Source of the DNA: Monoraphidium neglectum
Lineage: Eukaryota; Chlorophyta; Chlorophyceae; Sphaeropleales; Selenastraceae
DNA: 10,145 nucleotides
NCBI RefSeq assembly: GCF_000611645.1
Contig: NW_014011447.1
Location: 1-10,145 of the forward strand
Direction: 5' to 3'
In this document: positions 7,658 to 10,145 of the stretch, piece by piece
How the letters are laid out: every line of letters starts with the position of its first letter
Position numbering within the stretch: the first letter of the stretch is position 1
Program-made: the position numbers and the translations under genes
Notes under the pieces: model-generated
What the model saw: the letters and a program-made list of their open reading frames with translations, nothing else
Told to the model about the DNA's origin: nothing
The model's database searches: none

Positions 7658-8881
7658 ATGCAAAGCCCCTCCCAACAGCGCACTCCCCCAACACCATGCA
7701 GCTTCGTTTACGGGGCGCCAGCGCCCGCGGCGCGAGCGGCGTTCAGCGCCCTCCGCGGCGAGCCCTCCGCCGCGGGGGCCAGCACTGCCGTCCTTGACGA
7801 CGCGCGGGACGCGGCGGCGCGGCTGCTCTCGGGCGCGCGGCGCATGGCGGGCGCGCTGGCCGCATGCCACAGGGTGGCGGCGGCGGTCGGCGAGGAGCCG
7901 CAGGTGCGAGACGACGGCCGCTTCGCTGCGTTCAACCTGAGACCCGAGTCCGCCGAGGACGAGGCTTTCTTTATCGCGGAGTGGGCCCTGGGCGGCGGCT
8001 TCTGGTACCCGCCGGCGCGCGACGCCGCGGACCAGGTCGAATCGGGCGGGAAGCAGCAGCTGCGGTACGACCTTGACACTCTGACCAACGCGGTGTTTGG
8101 CGTCGCAGGCGCCCAGGCCGGCAGCGGCGGTGGCGGCGAGGCCGGTGGCGGCGGCGAGGCCGATGGCGGCGGCGGCGGCGCAGATGGCCGCGTGGCGCTC
8201 TCATGGGAGGGTCTGGAGCGGCTGTCCTTCGCGCCGTTCGCGGCGCAGGCCCTCTGGGAGCTCGCCAGGTCCTTGCGCGCCGCGCTGGCCGCGCCGCCGC
8301 CCGCACCCCCGCCGCGGGCGCCGGCGCGGCTGGCGGCGAGCCGGCTGGTTGCAATGGAGACGACAGACCTGGGAAAACGCATGGACGCAGCCGTGGAGGA
8401 GGTGCACCTGCTGCGGCGCGAGCTGGAGCTGGTGTGGGACCTATGGCTGGGGGCCAGGGCGGCCGGGTTCCCAGGCCTCGAGCAGCGGGCGCCGCCCACG
8501 GCGCCCACGCAGGCCTCGGACACGCCGGCCGACCCGAACTCCGAGGGGGACCAGGGGCTCGTCTCCATCAGCTTGACGGGCGCAGTCGATGCCCTGCTGC
8601 GTGAAATGGGCGCCCAGGTCGAACTCTCGTCGTCCGCGATGATGTCCAGCGGCACGCAGCCTGGGGGGGCCGCCGCAGGGGCGGGCAACCTGGTGTGGTT
8701 GAGCGTCCACAACGTCGTCATGGGCAGGGGCAGGACCAGCTCGTCGCTTACTGGTGGTGATGTCCGTGGAGGGGGTGATGGGGATGGTGATGGTGGGGGT
8801 GGGGGTGTCGAGCCGGGGATGGCGGACCTGGCTGCCATTTTGGACAGGATGCAGGGGCGAGAGGTTCGGCTGGACACTTAG
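7658..8881 (+). CDS. Hypothetical Ala/Gly-rich protein, main exon of the plus-strand gene
   Basis: A 407-codon open frame ends with TAG at 8879-8881. As an exon it would start at about 7679 (acceptor CAACAG); if the gene stands alone, the ATG at 7658 is the first available start. Codons show the expected pattern: G/C-rich third base, G-rich first base, and A/T-rich middle base. The opposite-strand frame is Ser/Pro/Arg-rich as expected for a shadow. Features seen: a helical Ala/Arg segment after LDDARDAAARLL, a conserved-looking stretch FNLRPESAEDEAFFIAEW, then GGGFWYPP, and a Gly-rich repeat at about residues 154-175. Two charged helices (ELARSLRAAL and VHLLRRELELVWDLW) follow, then an Asp/Gly run near the C-terminus. 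There is no transmembrane segment. I recognise no family. A TGTAA at 8943-8947 supports this strand and this 3' end. Confidence 0.65.
   Translation: MQSPSQQRTPPTPCSFVYGAPAPAARAAFSALRGEPSAAGASTAVLDDARDAAARLLSGARRMAGALAACHRVAAAVGEEPQVRDDGRFAAFNLRPESAEDEAFFIAEWALGGGFWYPPARDAADQVESGGKQQLRYDLDTLTNAVFGVAGAQAGSGGGGEAGGGGEADGGGGGADGRVALSWEGLERLSFAPFAAQALWELARSLRAALAAPPPAPPPRAPARLAASRLVAMETTDLGKRMDAAVEEVHLLRRELELVWDLWLGARAAGFPGLEQRAPPTAPTQASDTPADPNSEGDQGLVSISLTGAVDALLREMGAQVELSSSAMMSSGTQPGGAAAGAGNLVWLSVHNVVMGRGRTSSSLTGGDVRGGGDGDGDGGGGGVEPGMADLAAILDRMQGREVRLDT
8116..8184 (+). repeat. GGCGGC-type repeat encoding a Gly/Glu/Ala linker
   Basis: Imperfect copies of a unit like GGTGGCGGCGAGGCC run through this stretch and encode GGGGEAGGGGEADGGGGG in the hypothetical protein. 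It separates the FFIAEW-containing segment from the following helical segment and is probably a flexible linker that varies in length. Confidence 0.75.
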
Positions 8882-8942
8882 TGTGATTGCGCATACACTT
8901 GTTCATAATGTTGAGATGTGATGTGATGGCGGGGCTGCCGAC

Positions 8943-8947
8943 TGTAA
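8943..8947 (+). promoter_or_regulatory. TGTAA polyadenylation signal of the plus-strand gene
   Basis: TGTAA lies 62 nt after the TAG stop at 8881. This pentamer is the usual polyadenylation signal in chlorophyte green algae, where cleavage typically follows about 10-20 nt downstream. The implied 3' UTR is therefore about 80 nt. A five-base match can occur by chance; its position after the long ORF is what gives it weight. Confidence 0.55.
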
Positions 8948-8960
8948 CCCGTACTTTCCC

Positions 8961-9551
8961 TGTCGTGTGGCACCACGCACGCATATTTGTTGAGGTGCGC
9001 CTGGTCATGCAGCAAGGTACCCATGCGCTGGCATCGCTTGGCGTTCTGGGGTCCCACAGGAATTGTTCAAGCAGCTTGCACAGCAGCAATTCAAGAACAC
9101 AGGATGCTGCTGCGTTGCGGTGAAGCTAGGAAGCAAGCAGGGGGCGCACTGTTCTGCAACTCTGTGACCGCTCTTTGACCGCCGTCCGCCACCGAAAGCC
9201 TTCCCGTGCGTCAGGTCGTTGCTGCTCATCGCCGCCTCGCCCTCGCCACCAAGGGCGAGTGCCGGCCCAGGCACAGCAGCCGGAGCCCAACAGGAGCTAT
9301 CAGCTCACGGGGCTGCCTGCAATGTCTGGTGGGCCCCCTCGCACGCCCCCCGGAGTTCAGAGTAGAATAAAACACCAGCTCGCTTGGGTTGCTGGGCTGC
9401 AGCCCAGGAGTCTGCGACCCCTCTCAGCTTGCCTGGGTAATCAGACCATACCGTTGATTCCCGAGGACTCAACGCGGCCCACATGGAGCACTTGTGACCA
9501 GCTGGAAGCGCCACATATGCTAGCATGCTTGTGCGTCACACATCTCTTGTG
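8961..9551. other. Intergenic region between convergent genes, no supported gene
   Basis: There is no convincing exon. Around 9140-9275 both strands have short open stretches with high third-base GC (minus strand from ATG 9234: MSSNDLTHGKAFGGG). No matching splice sites, polyadenylation signal or family resemblance were found. The rest is lower in coding character. Confidence 0.4.
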
Positions 9552-9556
9552 TTACA
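9552..9556 (-). promoter_or_regulatory. TGTAA polyadenylation signal for a minus-strand gene
   Basis: The minus strand reads TGTAA here, about 340 nt downstream of the TGA at 9897-9895. It would end the transcript of the gene entering from the right edge. A 3' UTR of this length is not unusual in green algae. Confidence 0.4.
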
Positions 9557-9894
9557 GGACACACGTATGCTGCCATTCCCCCGCTTTCAAATCGTGGCAG
9601 CCTTTGACGCTGACGCGTGCACTGCAGCCGGTGACGGTGGGCCAGCCGACGCAGGCCTGCCGCATGAATCGGGCGTACGTCGTTTCCCGTGCGCGAGAGC
9701 GCCGACCAGGCCGCGCAGCTGGAGCGCCCGTAGCCAGCCTGCTCAAGAAGTTCGGTGCCTGCACAAACAACAGACGCAGCAGGCCGCGGCTGCGACCTGC
9801 CCGCGCCCTACGTACCAACATCAATGCCCACCGCAGCCACCCACGCCGCCGGGCCGCCGCCAGACCCGCTGCCCCAGCACCGGTCGCCTGCTGG

Positions 9895-9988
9895 TCACGC
9901 GTCGTCGTCCTTGGCCATGTTCTTGCCGTTGGCGGCCACCACCGCCGGCGTACGGTACATGTCAGCTGTGGTGGTGTCCTCTGGGCTC
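9895..9988 (-). CDS. Putative terminal coding exon of a gene off the right edge
   Basis: On the minus strand a short frame encodes MYRTPAVVAANGKNMAKDDD, then Ala and TGA (9897-9895). Almost every codon ends in G or C, unlike the flanking sequence. Possible acceptors are GCCAAGTAG|G at 9988 (adding SPEDTTTAD before the Met) or CCACAG|C at 9965. Both continue the same frame. The upstream sequence is a GT/GC microsatellite, as expected of an intron. The hydrophilic, acidic end looks like a protein C-terminus, but I do not recognise the family. It may instead be a chance frame. Confidence 0.35.
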
Positions 9989-10034
9989 CTACTTGGCGGT
10001 CCACACGAGCAGCAGACGAGGGAATCTTGGAGAC

Positions 10035-10113
10035 AGTGTGTGGTGTGTGCGTGCGTGCGTGCGTGCGTGCATGCGTGCGTGCGTGCGTGCGCGCGCGCGT
10101 GTGGGTGCGTGCA

Positions 10114-10145
<32 letters not shown>
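10035..10145. repeat. GTGC / GCGC / GT microsatellite
   Basis: (GTGC)n with one GCATGC interruption is followed by a GCGCGCGCGC run, a short break, and (GT)n continuing to the window end. Nearly all of it alternates purine and pyrimidine. It probably lies in an intron of the right-edge gene, or between genes. Confidence 0.95.

Noticed and set aside
7708..8877. A 389-codon Pro/Ser-rich open frame on the minus strand, resembling an algal cell-wall protein
   Set aside because: It is the antisense of the Gly-rich plus-strand ORF. The plus strand has the better base pattern at codon positions 1 and 2 and a TGTAA after its stop, and the Pro runs are simply the complement of Gly codons.
9005..9274. 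Minus-strand frame with MSSNDLTHGKAFGGG
   Set aside because: It looks partly gene-like, but the plus strand is equally GC3-rich there. No splice sites fit well and the frame runs into low-quality sequence.

Overview
This looks like nuclear DNA from a green alga, most likely a core chlorophyte (Chlorophyceae or Trebouxiophyceae). The clues are a GC-rich sequence, coding exons with strong G/C at third codon positions, and many 150-430 nt introns rich in TG/CA and TGCATG with GT..AG ends. There are also TGTAA polyadenylation-type signals downstream of two coding 3' ends. Nothing bacterial is seen: no operons, no Shine-Dalgarno sites.

The left half (about 350-5353, minus strand) is one gene. I rebuilt 13 coding exons by matching reading frame, intron phase and GT/AG ends. 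Together they give a continuous 449-residue sequence of the acetamidase/formamidase family (FmdA/AmdA, PF03069) with an N-terminal signal peptide on its own first exon. The product is probably a secreted or periplasmic-space enzyme that releases ammonium from short amides. The last part of the family domain is not visible and probably lies beyond the left edge. A short alternative last exon at 199-240 would instead end the protein early.

5354-6883 is about 1.5 kb with no supportable gene. It holds a TATA-like element for the amidase gene, a 12-nt inverted repeat pair and a perfect 10-bp hairpin.

6884-8881 (plus strand) is an unrecognised GC-rich gene, probably of two exons. It has an N-terminus that looks like a plastid transit peptide, Gln-rich and Gly-rich linkers, a helical core, and a TGTAA signal 62 nt after its stop. 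The strand of its upstream exon is not certain.

8961-9551 has no clear gene. 9895-9988 (minus strand) looks like the last coding exon of a convergent gene whose body lies off the right edge, with TGTAA at 9552-9556. The window ends in a GTGC/GT microsatellite. The amidase gene and the plus-strand gene are therefore divergent, and the plus-strand gene and the right-edge gene are convergent. I see no functional link between them.
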